44,665 nucleotides of DNA from Bacillota bacterium (lineage in GTDB: Bacteria; Bacillota; Clostridia; Oscillospirales; Ethanoligenentaceae): assembly GCA_023391835.1 (NCBI GenBank), contig JAEWAE010000078.1, positions 1-44,665 of the forward strand, read 5' to 3'. The notes below the pieces were generated by a model. The model was not told the DNA's origin. It ran no database searches and worked only from the letters and a program-made list of their open reading frames with translations. The stretch's first letter is position 1. Every line of letters starts with the position of its first letter. Below are positions 7,689 to 15,868 of the stretch, piece after piece. Made by a program: the position numbers and the translations under genes.

Positions 7689-8446
7689 TGGGAGAATTAC
7701 ATGCCAGCCTGTCGATGCTCACAAACGGCCAGCTTATGCTGTATTTTTTCAAGGGTGTTGCATTCACCCTCACCATTGCCGCGGTGTCCATCCTGATCGG
7801 CTTTGTGTGCGGCTCGGTGCTGGCGCTGGTGCGCAATTACTGCAATACCGGATTCCGGCGGATATTCAAATGGATCGCCGTCGCCTACATCGAGGTGTTC
7901 CGCAACACGCCGCTGATGCTGTGGCTGTTTATCTGTCTGGTTTCCTGCCCGGTGCCGCCCGTGCCGCTCGCCTTCGCAAGAGCCATCGGTCTGAGCACGT
8001 CGGAAGTGCAGCTGCTGCTTAAGGCGGTGGTGGCGATGGTGCTGTTTACCTCCTCCGTCATGGCGGAAATCATCCGCGGCGGCCTCAACTCGGTGAGCAA
8101 GGGGCAGTTTGAGGCGGGTTATTCCCAGGGTTTCAATTTTGTGCAGGTGCTCGTCTACATTGTGCTGCCGCAGGCTTTCCGGGCTATTGTCCCCACCATG
8201 CTCAGCCAGGTCATCACCACCATCAAGGATACTTCCTATGTGGCCAACATCGCCTATATTGAGTTTTTGGGCCGCGTGTTCCGTATGATTCAGTTGGCGC
8301 CCATGTATACCGGCCAGGGTACCCAGAATATCAGCGACGTGTTCGTGTTATGCGGCATGGCGTGCCTGATCTATTTTGCCATCAACTTTTGCCTTTCCTG
8401 TGTGGTGCGCCGCACCCAGAAAAAGAGGCGGGCCGTGCCGGCCTGA
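7688..8446 (+). CDS. Amino-acid ABC transporter permease 2
   Basis: The 252-residue second permease pairs with permease 1 as the membrane heterodimer. It has IEVFRNTPLMLWLFI, the EAA loop EIIRGGLNSVSKGQFEAGYSQGF, and a hydrophobic C-terminus ending in a basic tail. The ATG at 7688 lies about nine bases after AGGAGG; an in-frame GTG at 7685 is the alternative. A hairpin with CTTTTT follows the gene, closing the operon. Confidence 0.94.
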   Translation: MGELHASLSMLTNGQLMLYFFKGVAFTLTIAAVSILIGFVCGSVLALVRNYCNTGFRRIFKWIAVAYIEVFRNTPLMLWLFICLVSCPVPPVPLAFARAIGLSTSEVQLLLKAVVAMVLFTSSVMAEIIRGGLNSVSKGQFEAGYSQGFNFVQVLVYIVLPQAFRAIVPTMLSQVITTIKDTSYVANIAYIEFLGRVFRMIQLAPMYTGQGTQNISDVFVLCGMACLIYFAINFCLSCVVRRTQKKRRAVPA

Positions 8447-8468
8447 CCACGGAGGGGAAAACAACAGG

Positions 8469-8505
8469 CGGCCTGCGGATGATTCCACAGGCCGTTTGTG
8501 CTTTT
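8469..8505 (+). terminator. Terminator of the amino-acid transporter operon
   Basis: CGGCCTG (8469-8475) pairs with CAGGCCG (8488-8494), followed by TTTGTGCTTTTT. A separate perfect 10-base hairpin, GCGGCTTTCT/AGAAAGCCGC (8517-8540), lies just beyond. Confidence 0.55.
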
Positions 8506-8578
8506 TCACACAGTACGCGGCTTTCTTGAGAGAAAGCCGCACAAAGAGTTGCAAATTATAATTAAATATAAAATTTCC

Positions 8579-8632
8579 GCGCATTTTGACAGAAGCGGCT
8601 GCACCCGCTTGAGCGGCAGGTGCAAAATGCGC
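8579..8632 (-). terminator. Large hairpin after the sugar-isomerase-like gene
   Basis: GCGCATTTTG and CAAAATGCGC (8579-8588 with 8623-8632) close a structure containing an inner GC-rich stem, starting one base beyond the stop codon. Downstream on the minus strand is an A/T-rich tract (ATTTTATATTTAATT). This is a probable but untypical terminator. Confidence 0.5.
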
Positions 8633-9391
8633 TTACACCTCGGCAAGCAGCTCCCGCAGAGCGGCGGCGTCCCGGGCAAACTGTGCTTCAGTGTCGCCCA
8701 TGACAAACTCGAGCAGGGCGAAGCGGCCGCCGCCCGGCCCCGCGCAGGCAAGATACCGCCGCCAGTCATCCATTCCCTCGGCCAGCGGCCGGCGCACGTC
8801 GTCGGGCCAGTAATAGACGTGCAGGTTCAGCAGCCGATCCCCCAGCCCGCGCAGCCCGTCGACCCGCTGCGCCGGTGTCAGCGCGGCGGTCGGCTGCCAA
8901 AGGCAGTAAAGATTGGGGTGCCCGGCGTGCCGCAGCAGAGTCATGGCCGACTCGTTGGTATCCGTCAGTGTATCCCGGTGCCATTCAAAAGCCACCCGGA
9001 TGCCGGCTTCGGCCGCCAGACCGGCTATGGCCGCCGCTTCCGCCGCCACCCGGGCCGCATACTCCCGCGTCGCCTGCGCCGAGGGGTGAGTCCCCGCCCA
9101 TACGCGGATGACTTTGGCACCCAGTGCCCGGGCCGAAACGAGGCTCCTTTTGAAATCATCCCACGGCGGGCACGCCGACCCCAGACGGTAATAGGAACCG
9201 TAAGCGGCCACCCGCAGACCGGCCCGCCGCGTTCGTTCCCCCAAATGGGCCGCGCCCTCCGGGTCACCCGGGAACACATGGGCGTTTTCGCTCCATTCCA
9301 CCCCCGCCAGATGATTTTCCGCACACAGGCGGATGATGTCATCCGCTCCTTTTCCCCGAAACGTGGCCGAAACGGCCCCCGGCAGCCACAT
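8633..9391 (-). CDS. Sugar phosphate isomerase/epimerase-like TIM barrel protein
   Basis: The 252-residue protein matches the xylose-isomerase-like TIM barrel (AP endonuclease 2) superfamily. Matching segments are GVEWSENAHVF, RVAAYGSYYRLG, AKVIRVWAGTHPS, GIRVAFEWHRDTLTDT and LLNLHVYYWPDD. The Glu in FEWH and the His in NLHV are at positions that usually bind metal. Such proteins isomerise or epimerise sugars, but the substrate cannot be named. GGAGGGG lies six bases before the ATG. The gene stands alone, divergent from the YdcF-like gene. Confidence 0.8.
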   Translation of the reverse strand: MWLPGAVSATFRGKGADDIIRLCAENHLAGVEWSENAHVFPGDPEGAAHLGERTRRAGLRVAAYGSYYRLGSACPPWDDFKRSLVSARALGAKVIRVWAGTHPSAQATREYAARVAAEAAAIAGLAAEAGIRVAFEWHRDTLTDTNESAMTLLRHAGHPNLYCLWQPTAALTPAQRVDGLRGLGDRLLNLHVYYWPDDVRRPLAEGMDDWRRYLACAGPGGGRFALLEFVMGDTEAQFARDAAALRELLAEV

Positions 9392-9486
9392 ACATATCCC
9401 CTCCGTTTTATTTGGCCGGCCCGCTCACAGCCGGCCGACTGCGTCGGCTATCGACCTGTGCCGCATCGGCCGTCTAGGCGACCGGT

Positions 9487-9515
9487 TTGACACGCCCCCC
9501 GCCATATGCTAGAAT
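9487..9515 (+). promoter_or_regulatory. Promoter of the YdcF-like gene
   Basis: TTGACA (9487-9492), a 17-base spacer and TAGAAT (9510-9515). Confidence 0.7.
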
Positions 9516-9566
9516 AAGGCAATCCATCGGGGCCGGCCCCGGCAGCCCCGGAAAGGTGGCTGTCCC

Positions 9567-10193
9567 ATGCCCGACCGTCTGATTGCGGATATAACGGATT
9601 TTATTTTCGTGGCCGACCGGCCGCAGCAGGCCGACGTCATTTTTCTGCCCGGCGGCTCCTACCCCGAGCTGCCCGAGCGGGCCGCGGCGCTTTACCGGGC
9701 AGGCTTCGCCCCCCGGCTGCTGCCATCCGGGCAATTCAGCGTTAAGTCCGGCCGGTTCCCCGGCCCGCGTTCCCGGCGGGAAATCTACGGCGGGAGCTAT
9801 GCCACCGAATGTGCGTTTTACACCGACGTGCTGGTGCGAAACGGTGTGCCCCCCGACGCCATCCTGCCCGAGTGCCGAGCGGGCACGACGCGGGAAAACG
9901 CTTTCTTTTCCCGTAAGGCAGCCGACCGCGGCGGCCTGCACGTGACAAGGGGCATCGTGGTCTGCCATGGCTTCCACGCCAGACGGTGCCTGATGCTCTA
10001 TCAGCTCGCCTTCCCCGGGGCGGAGCTCCTCATATGCCCGGTGGACTGCACCGGCATCGACCGGGGAAACTGGTCCGCCTCCGCCCGCGGGGTCGACCGG
10101 GTGCTCGGTGAGCTGGCCCGCTGCGGCAACCAGTTCGTCGGGGAATTCCGGGCATACTGTCTGGGCGGGAGCACACCCCCGGCGGGCGGCTGA
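9567..10193 (+). CDS. YdcF/SanA family (DUF218) protein
   Basis: The 208-residue protein has the DUF218 layout: ADVIFLPGGSYPELPERAAALYRAGFAP near the start, ATECAFYTDVLVRNGVP and LPECRAGTTRENAFFS in the middle, then IVVCHGFHARRCLMLYQLAFPGAEL. Related proteins include SanA and ElyC, linked to envelope processes, but most members are uncharacterised. Unlike many relatives it has no N-terminal membrane segment. The ATG follows GGAAAGGTGG. The gene runs with ywbE 41 bases downstream, probably as one transcript. Confidence 0.8.
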   Translation: MPDRLIADITDFIFVADRPQQADVIFLPGGSYPELPERAAALYRAGFAPRLLPSGQFSVKSGRFPGPRSRREIYGGSYATECAFYTDVLVRNGVPPDAILPECRAGTTRENAFFSRKAADRGGLHVTRGIVVCHGFHARRCLMLYQLAFPGAELLICPVDCTGIDRGNWSASARGVDRVLGELARCGNQFVGEFRAYCLGGSTPPAGG

Positions 10194-10234
10194 CAGCGGC
10201 CCGCCCCGCGCGAAGCCGGAAAGGAGGAATCCCC

Positions 10235-10444
10235 ATGGACGGCAAAGTCCGCAGCCACATCCGAGTCGGCATGCTGGTGGATATCGTGCTGAAAAAAGAT
10301 CAGCCCACCGGCAGGCTCACCCGCGGCCATGTCAAACGCATCCTGACCCACAGCCCGACGCACCCCCACGGCATCAAGGTCATGCTGGAAGAGGGCGACC
10401 AGGTCGGCCGGGTCCAGATTATACCGGAAAATACGGATACCTGA
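10235..10444 (+). CDS. ywbE: YwbE family protein
   Basis: The 69-residue protein is nearly all conserved family sequence (DUF2196): RVGMLVDIVLKKDQPTGRLTRG, then LTHSPTHPHGIKVMLEEG and a VGRVQII end. YwbE proteins are small basic proteins of unknown biochemical role, widespread in Firmicutes and other bacteria. GGAAAGGAGG lies before the ATG. It is the last gene before a terminator and probably shares the upstream promoter. Confidence 0.92.
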   Translation: MDGKVRSHIRVGMLVDIVLKKDQPTGRLTRGHVKRILTHSPTHPHGIKVMLEEGDQVGRVQIIPENTDT

Positions 10445-10465
10445 CGCCGCCTGCGGCGGATGGAA

Positions 10466-10498
10466 AAGCTCCCCGGTCATACCGCCGGGGCTTTTTTT
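10466..10498 (+). terminator. Bidirectional terminator between ywbE and the GH123-like gene
   Basis: CCCCGG (10471-10476) pairs with CCGGGG (10485-10490), followed by seven T on the plus strand. The minus-strand copy ends in GCTTTTCC, so it could also end the opposing gene, whose stop lies inside the hairpin. Confidence 0.75.
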
Positions 10499-12186
10499 AC
10501 GCCGCGCCCGGCGGGGGGGCAGACCTCCGCCCTTTTTTCGATTTCCCGGTTGACCCGGCCGCGCAGCCGGAGCAGGTATTCGGCGGATTTCGGGTAATCG
10601 GTAAACGTGACGCCGCCGTCCAGATCGCCGTCGATCGCTTCCGTCACGAAATTCCGGCCCGCCAGACTTTCCAGCAGCTCCAGCGCCCGCATATCGTGCA
10701 GCGCCTGTTCCAGCACCATGATTCGTATGGATTCCACCGGCTGGCCGTCCGGCCCCGGGTATACCAGAAACGGGTCGCCCGCCGGGAAGGCACCGTCGGC
10801 GTCTGCAGTGCGGTAAGGGTCGATGGGGTAGCGGGAAAACTGCGCATTATAAAAATTATAGCCCCAATGCAAAAAGCCCGCAATGCGGTATTTATAAAGC
10901 TGCACCCCGAGGATACGGTTGCGGACGGAGGGCATGGCGATAAAACGGTTGCTCACCCGATCCCACTGAGAGGTGCAGTAATATGTCCACAGGTCGGGCA
11001 CCCCGTGGGCCAGAAACGGGCCGATGTGGTCGATCGAGGGCACCGGATGGGTCACGGCGCCCCGCTCATAGAGTGAATAATCCGAAAGGGCATCCATCAC
11101 GCGGTAGCCTTTGAGATACCGGGCGACGGAATCCCGGGCTGCGAGATAATCGGGCAGATGGGCGGCCCCCGGCTCGTCGGAAATGTGGAAGCAGGTGCGG
11201 TCGGCGACGCCCCATTCCCGGAGCCGGGCGGTCAGCGCAGGCAAATAGGCCTGTAGAAAGCGCGTGTATTCCCCGCCCACCGCGGGTGTTTCCCACCCGA
11301 AAAGCCGTCGGTATTCCCCGTCCACCGTGGCCATCACCTTGGGCGCAGCCTTGGCGCCCCACTGGGTGAAGAGATGGGCCATCTCGATATAGCGGATGCC
11401 GGCCGACCGGCACAGCTCCACCCACCGCCGGAGCCCGCGAAAATCGAACACATACTTTCCCCCGTCGCGGCGCACCCCCACCAGCTGCACGGTCGTGCGC
11501 TCCCCGCCGACGGCCGTGTCGAGGGGCGGCGTGAAAGCCGGGGTGAGCATCATATTGACGCCCCGCCGGGCGGCCAGCCGGATGAAGTTTTCCACAATGC
11601 GCCAGTGAGCGGTGGAAAACGGCACCGCATGGTAATAATCTGCCAGGCAGTCGGCGTGGAGCCATTCCGTATGGATCAGCCGCTGGGCGGGCAGCCGCGC
11701 GCCGACGACCCGCACCGACGCGCGCACGGCGCAAAGCGGAGTACCGTCGGGCGCATCCAGTGCCACGGTCACGGCATAATCGCCGGCCGGTGTGTCGGGG
11801 CCGGTCTCCACATCCAGCCACAGCGCGCGCCACTGCCCCGCAATCAGTGAGACTTTATCCCCCCGCAGCGGTTCGAGGATATCCGGATACAGCCCCGGCG
11901 CCCGGCGCAGGTAGTTGTCATCCGTCTGCAGATGGCAGGGCAGCGCCACGGGCACCAGCCCCACCTGCCGCACCCGCACCGGCACGGGCAGATCGGTCTC
12001 GACCCGCACACGGGCCGACACACGCCCGGGGTTATCCCCGGCAAAGGCCGCCTGAAACGACAGCACATCGTCCCGCAGCACGCTGAAACAGGTGCACGCG
12101 GGGTCGGCGGCAGGCTCGCAGTCGGGGAATACTTTTTCCAGCCCGCTGAGCAGCTTCATCCGACAGGCGGGGTAGGTCTGAGCCAA
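10477..12186 (-). CDS. GH123-like glycoside hydrolase (DUF4091 domain)
   Basis: The 569-residue protein has an N-terminal beta-sandwich part and a catalytic TIM barrel of the DUF4091/GH123 type. The motif FHISDEPG carries the neighbouring Asp-Glu pair used in substrate-assisted catalysis by GH123 N-acetyl-beta-galactosaminidases. WTYYCTSQWD and GFLHWGYNFYNAQF are other typical barrel segments. No signal peptide is seen, so it should be cytoplasmic and act on imported glycans. It starts with TTG, six bases after AGAAGGAA. The specificity for N-acetylgalactosamine is an inference from the family. Confidence 0.8.
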   Translation of the reverse strand: MAQTYPACRMKLLSGLEKVFPDCEPAADPACTCFSVLRDDVLSFQAAFAGDNPGRVSARVRVETDLPVPVRVRQVGLVPVALPCHLQTDDNYLRRAPGLYPDILEPLRGDKVSLIAGQWRALWLDVETGPDTPAGDYAVTVALDAPDGTPLCAVRASVRVVGARLPAQRLIHTEWLHADCLADYYHAVPFSTAHWRIVENFIRLAARRGVNMMLTPAFTPPLDTAVGGERTTVQLVGVRRDGGKYVFDFRGLRRWVELCRSAGIRYIEMAHLFTQWGAKAAPKVMATVDGEYRRLFGWETPAVGGEYTRFLQAYLPALTARLREWGVADRTCFHISDEPGAAHLPDYLAARDSVARYLKGYRVMDALSDYSLYERGAVTHPVPSIDHIGPFLAHGVPDLWTYYCTSQWDRVSNRFIAMPSVRNRILGVQLYKYRIAGFLHWGYNFYNAQFSRYPIDPYRTADADGAFPAGDPFLVYPGPDGQPVESIRIMVLEQALHDMRALELLESLAGRNFVTEAIDGDLDGGVTFTDYPKSAEYLLRLRGRVNREIEKRAEVCPPAGRGVKKAPAV

Positions 12187-12275
12187 TGGGGATTCCTTCT
12201 TTCCGTCGGCGGGGAAAGGCCCTCCGTGCCGTAAGAGGCCGGGAAACGGCCGTTTTTCCCATCCATTTTGCCTTT

Positions 12276-12304
12276 ATCTTACCGCCGTTGTGCGGGAAAG
12301 TAAA
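12276..12304 (-). promoter_or_regulatory. Promoter of the GH123-like gene
   Basis: Minus-strand TTTACT (12304-12299), a 17-base spacer and TAAGAT (12281-12276). Confidence 0.7.
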
Positions 12305-12330
12305 GGGCCGGTTTGACTGCGCCGCCATAT

Positions 12331-12370
12331 AAAACGGGCCCGGGGGGAAGATATCTTCCCCCCGGGCCCG
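12331..12370 (-). terminator. Strong terminator of the SsuABC-type operon
   Basis: A perfect 36-base palindrome (12335-12370, centre between 12352 and 12353) is followed on the minus strand by TTTTATAT. It lies 24 bases after the binding-protein stop codon. Confidence 0.8.
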
Positions 12371-12394
12371 CCGGCGCATGCCGCATGCCGCCTG

Positions 12395-13357
12395 TTATTT
12401 CAAAATCAGGCCGCTCACATCCACGTCCTTCGAAATCATATCGTTGGATTTTAGAAATTCTTCGGTATGCTTCATGGAAGTGATGTCGCTTTCCCGGATC
12501 GTGGGGCTGAAATCATAGAGCGGGAACATGCTCTCGACGGCGTCGCCCGAAAGCCCCGTGGCCTTGGCCGTCAGCGCCATGGCGTCGGCATGGTGAGACT
12601 GGACGTATTCGAGCGTTTCTTTCTGCGTCTTCAAAAAGACGCTGACCAGCGGTTTGTTGACATTGTAAAACTTTTGGCTGGTGGCGACGGCAATCGTGCC
12701 GTCGACCAGATTTTCGCCGGTGGTGAGCACCCGGGCGCCGGCCTTCTGCTCATTATAGGCGTTGGCACCTGCCAGCAGCGCGGCATCGACCGAGCCGGAT
12801 TCCAGCGCGGCCTGGGAGGACGGAATATCCATGGATACGAAATTCACATCCTTCTGGGTCAGGCCCGCGGTCTTGAGATAGGCTACCAGCAGCTCGTGCA
12901 GGATGGTGCCCTTCGGCCCCGCGATCTTTTTGCCCTTCAGGTCCGACGCCGACTGGATATTCTTGTTTTTCGTAAAGATTTCAAACGCCTTGGGCGAACG
13001 GCTGTACATACTGATGATTTTCACATCCGCACCGCCGGCCGCCGCCGTGATGACCGATGTGGCGCCCACGGCATACAGAAACTGCACGTCCCCCGAGGCC
13101 AGCGCCTGGGTCTGTTCCGGCCCCGTGGTGAGGTTGGCATATGCCACCGTCACGCCGTATTTTTTATACGCTGCGGCCAGCAGGCCCTTTTCCTTTTCCA
13201 CGATGGAGGGCACGTTCAGCGGCGACTTGACATAGGTCAGCGTCACCTTTTTCGCCTGATAGCCCGACGCCTTGCCGGCGGAGCCGGACGAAGCCGAGCA
13301 GCCGGCGACCGACACGGCCAGCGCGGCGGCCAGAATCACAGACCAGATTTTATTCAT
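12395..13357 (-). CDS. SsuA/NMT1-type ABC transporter substrate-binding lipoprotein
   Basis: The 320-residue lipoprotein has a signal ending in VSVAGC. The mature part follows the nitrate/sulfonate/taurine/thiamine-precursor binding family: VKSPLNVPSIVEKEKGL, TGPEQTQALASGDVQFLYAVG, GKKIAGPKGTILHELLVAYL and ALESGSVDAALLAG. The ligand is not readable; aliphatic sulfonates, pyrimidine precursors and other small anions are all possible. Its ATG overlaps the upstream ATPase stop by four bases (ATGA), so the two are translationally coupled. It is the last gene of the operon, followed by a very strong terminator. Confidence 0.9.
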   Translation of the reverse strand: MNKIWSVILAAALAVSVAGCSASSGSAGKASGYQAKKVTLTYVKSPLNVPSIVEKEKGLLAAAYKKYGVTVAYANLTTGPEQTQALASGDVQFLYAVGATSVITAAAGGADVKIISMYSRSPKAFEIFTKNKNIQSASDLKGKKIAGPKGTILHELLVAYLKTAGLTQKDVNFVSMDIPSSQAALESGSVDAALLAGANAYNEQKAGARVLTTGENLVDGTIAVATSQKFYNVNKPLVSVFLKTQKETLEYVQSHHADAMALTAKATGLSGDAVESMFPLYDFSPTIRESDITSMKHTEEFLKSNDMISKDVDVSGLILK

Positions 13358-14121
13358 ACTACATTTCCCCCTGTTTCGGATATACCCGGGCCGGAACCGC
13401 CGCCTGACCGGGAAGGGTCGAGGTGTCGGAGTATCCGGCGTTTGTATTCCACCATTTCCGGGCCGAGCAGGCTGCGCGGATAGTCCTGCCCGGTCAGATC
13501 GTATGCGGCGGTCACTTTCCCGTCGGACACGATGCAGATTTTCTGCCCCAGCGCCAACGCTTCGTCGATGCTGTGGGTCACGAACACGATCGTTTTGCCG
13601 CTTTGCCGGAACACGCGGATGGTTTCTTTCTGCATGGTTTCCCGCGTGAAATAATCCAGCGCGGCGAAAGGTTCGTCCATCAGGATCAGTGACGGGTCGT
13701 AGGCCAGCACCCGGGCGATGGCCGTGCGCTGCTGCATCCCGCCCGACAGCTGCGACGGGTAGGCTTTTTCAAAGCCGCCGAGTCCCATGAGCCCGATCAG
13801 CTCGCGCACGCGCCCGGCCATGGCGCGGCGTTTGCCGCTGAACGCGATGTTTTCTTCCACCGTGAGCCATGGCATGAGCCGCGGTTCCTGGAAGACGATG
13901 CCCCTTTTTTCGCCGGGCGGGAAGACGATGCGGCCCCCGTCCGGTTTTTCCAGCCCGGCCAGCAGGCGGAGGATGGTCGTCTTGCCGCATCCGCTCTTGC
14001 CCAGCAGCACGGTGAAGGTGTGGGCGGCGACGGTCAGGTCAAGCCCCCGCAGCACCTCCACATGCCCCCCGTCAATGGGGTAGCTTTTGGTCAGCCGCTC
14101 AATCCGGATATCCGCCGTCAT
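13354..14121 (-). CDS. SsuB-type ABC transporter ATP-binding protein
   Basis: This is a 255-residue ATPase of the nitrate/sulfonate/taurine class. Walker A is GKSGCGKTT, followed by Q-loop FQEPRLMPWLTVEEN, signature LSGGMQQRTAIARVL, Walker B LILMDEPFAALDYFTR and the H-loop VTHSIDEA. The ATG at 14121 has GGGGAGGTG just upstream and gives the expected N-terminus; a longer frame to 14148 lacks support. The gene overlaps the permease gene by 23 bases. The roughly 25-residue tail after VEYKRRILRHL is low in conservation. Confidence 0.93.
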   Translation of the reverse strand: MTADIRIERLTKSYPIDGGHVEVLRGLDLTVAAHTFTVLLGKSGCGKTTILRLLAGLEKPDGGRIVFPPGEKRGIVFQEPRLMPWLTVEENIAFSGKRRAMAGRVRELIGLMGLGGFEKAYPSQLSGGMQQRTAIARVLAYDPSLILMDEPFAALDYFTRETMQKETIRVFRQSGKTIVFVTHSIDEALALGQKICIVSDGKVTAAYDLTGQDYPRSLLGPEMVEYKRRILRHLDPSRSGGGSGPGISETGGNVV

Positions 14122-14869
14122 GCACACCTCCCCGCACCAGCCGGGCAATCAGGCGATTGAGCAGGAAATCGCACAGACAGCCGACGATGCCGATGACCAG
14201 AATGCCCACGATCACCTTATCCGACCGGGAAAGCTGCTGGGCGTCGAGAATCATATACCCCAGCCCGCTGGCCGCCGCGATCATTTCCGCCCCGATGATG
14301 GCGCGCCAGCTGTACCCCAGCCCGATGCGCATGCCCACCAGAATATCCGGGAACGCGCAGGGCAGCATGATGCGGAAAAACCGCGCCCGGCCGGAAAGCC
14401 CCAGCGTCCGGCCCACCTCCAGCAGCTTGCGGTCGCACCGTGCGAAGCCTTTGCGGATATCCAGGAACATCGGAAAAAACGACGCGAGGACTATGATGAT
14501 GATCTTGGAAGTTTCCCCGATGCCGAACCACAGGATCAGCAGCGGAATCAGGCTCAGCGGCGGCACATGACGCAAAAACTCCACCACCGGGTCATACCAG
14601 ACGGTCAGGCGGGGCAGCACGCCCGCCAGCGTGCCCAGCAAAAAGGCCAGCACAAAGGCGATGGCAAACCCGACGCCCACGCGGGCCAGACTCGCCGCAA
14701 TGTTTTGCGTCAGCTCGCCCGAGTGCGCCATGGCGATAAAGCTCCGCCAGACCTGACCGGGGCCGGGCAGGATATACGCGTTCCATAGCCGCGCCGCGCT
14801 GCCCACCCACCAGACGGCCAGTATGCCGGCCGGCAAAACCAGCAATTTCAGCCTGTGCCCGCGTTTCAC
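14099..14869 (-). CDS. SsuC-type ABC transporter permease
   Basis: The 256-residue integral membrane protein has about six hydrophobic segments. The family loop that docks on the ATPase reads LEVGRTLGLSGRARFFRIMLPCAFPDILVG, and GYSWRAIIGAEMIAA follows. It is the first gene of the operon (permease, ATPase, binding protein), behind a promoter and a structured leader with a terminator. The binding protein being last is less common than the usual order. Confidence 0.92.
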   Translation of the reverse strand: MKRGHRLKLLVLPAGILAVWWVGSAARLWNAYILPGPGQVWRSFIAMAHSGELTQNIAASLARVGVGFAIAFVLAFLLGTLAGVLPRLTVWYDPVVEFLRHVPPLSLIPLLILWFGIGETSKIIIIVLASFFPMFLDIRKGFARCDRKLLEVGRTLGLSGRARFFRIMLPCAFPDILVGMRIGLGYSWRAIIGAEMIAAASGLGYMILDAQQLSRSDKVIVGILVIGIVGCLCDFLLNRLIARLVRGGVHDGGYPD

Positions 14870-14895
14870 TCGGCTCGCCCTCCCCCGTCAAAGGT

Positions 14896-15042
14896 CAAAA
14901 AAATATCCCGGCGCCCCAAAAGGCAGCGGGATATGGTTTCACCATACGATCCATCGCCTTTCCACTGGGGAAAACCCTCGTGATCAGAACGAAACGTGCC
15001 GGAAAACCTCTTGCCCGTTGGAGCACCGCCGGGTCAGATCGT
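14896..15042 (-). promoter_or_regulatory. Structured 5' leader with terminator, riboswitch-like, class unknown
   Basis: The minus-strand leader starts with ACGATC (15042-15037), which pairs with GATCGT (14951-14946) and encloses about 85 bases rich in GC segments, including a GGG-TTTT-CCC hairpin. Next comes TATGGT-GAA-ACCATA, then a perfect terminator: ATATCCCG (14934-14927) with CGGGATAT (14910-14903) and seven T. No TPP, SAM, cobalamin, guanidine or T-box core was recognised. Confidence 0.55.
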
Positions 15043-15047
15043 TTTCT

Positions 15048-15076
15048 ATTATACCATGTTCGCACCGCTTTGACCA
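15048..15076 (-). promoter_or_regulatory. Promoter of the SsuABC-type operon
   Basis: Minus-strand TGGTCA (15076-15071), a 17-base spacer and a perfect TATAAT (15053-15048). A CCAG-TCTGT-CTGG palindrome overlaps the -35 box. Confidence 0.7.
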
Positions 15077-15105
15077 GTCTGTCTGGACGGATCAACTTTA
15101 GTCTC

Positions 15106-15134
15106 TTGACAGTATAACATTGTTATGTTACACT
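15106..15134 (+). promoter_or_regulatory. Promoter with palindrome for the yhbD-bactofilin operon
   Basis: TTGACA (15106-15111), a 17-base spacer and TACACT (15129-15134). The spacer contains ATAAC-ATT-GTTAT (15114-15126), a likely site for the MerR-type YhbD protein itself. Confidence 0.65.
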
Positions 15135-15174
15135 ACAAGTGTTCACATACGCCGGATCACATAGGGGGCGGGCA

Positions 15175-15810
15175 ATGGAAAACGATCTGATCTCCAAAAA
15201 GGAGCTGCTGGATTTCACGGGCATTTCCTACGGCCAGCTTTACCGCTGGAAACGCAAGGGGCTTATTCCGGAAGAATGGTTCATCAAACGCGCGGCCTTT
15301 ACCGGGCAGGAAACATTTTTCCCACGCGAAAAAATCCTCGGGCGGATCGAAAAGATCCAGCAGATGAAAGAAAACACACCCCTCGACGCCATTGCGGATG
15401 TTTTTTCCCCCGACGCGGCGCAACGGCGGTTGTCGGCGGCCGAGCTGGCGCGTCGGAGCATCGCCTCCCCCGCCGTGACGGCGCTCTACGCGCAATTCTG
15501 CGGCGGGCGGACGGACGACAGCTTCGGCTTTGCCGACATGGTTGAAATTCTGCTGCTCCGGCAGCTGCTGGACACCGGGAATGTTTCGCGGGATGAAGCG
15601 CTGGAAACGCTGGCCATGGCCCATGATGCGCTGCCGGCCTATCGGGAGGACGCCGCGATGGTGTGCGCCGTGCGCAAGCTCGGCGTGTTCGCCTGCTTTG
15701 CCGTGAGCCTGCCCTGCAAGCTGCGGCCCGAGAAGGACCTTAAGCCGCTGGCGCTCGTCAAAATTCCCTCGCTGCACGAGGAGCTCAAGCAGAAGCTGAT
15801 TGAATCGTAA
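15175..15810 (+). CDS. yhbD: YhbD family MerR-like DNA-binding protein (DUF4004)
   Basis: The 211-residue protein begins with a MerR-type winged helix: LISKKELLDFTGISYGQLYRW, then RKGLIPEEWF and an FPREKIL wing. The rest is the DUF4004 helical region. In Bacillus the homologue is encoded next to the bactofilin-like yhbE and yhbF, and the same neighbour occurs here. The ATG at 15175 follows AGGGGGCGG and starts at the conserved N-terminus; earlier in-frame starts are unsupported. It probably regulates its own operon through the palindrome in its promoter. Confidence 0.85.
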   Translation: MENDLISKKELLDFTGISYGQLYRWKRKGLIPEEWFIKRAAFTGQETFFPREKILGRIEKIQQMKENTPLDAIADVFSPDAAQRRLSAAELARRSIASPAVTALYAQFCGGRTDDSFGFADMVEILLLRQLLDTGNVSRDEALETLAMAHDALPAYREDAAMVCAVRKLGVFACFAVSLPCKLRPEKDLKPLALVKIPSLHEELKQKLIES

Positions 15811-15868
15811 ACGGGACCGAAGCGGAGCCGCGCCGCCAGACGCGGCGGAAAAGGATGGGGGGTACCTC

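Noticed and set aside
14896..15042. TPP or SAM riboswitch before the SsuABC-type operon
   Set aside because: A CTGATC and a GGTGCTCCAA stretch look tempting, but the CTGAGA box, the GAACCTGAT context and the SAM core are absent.
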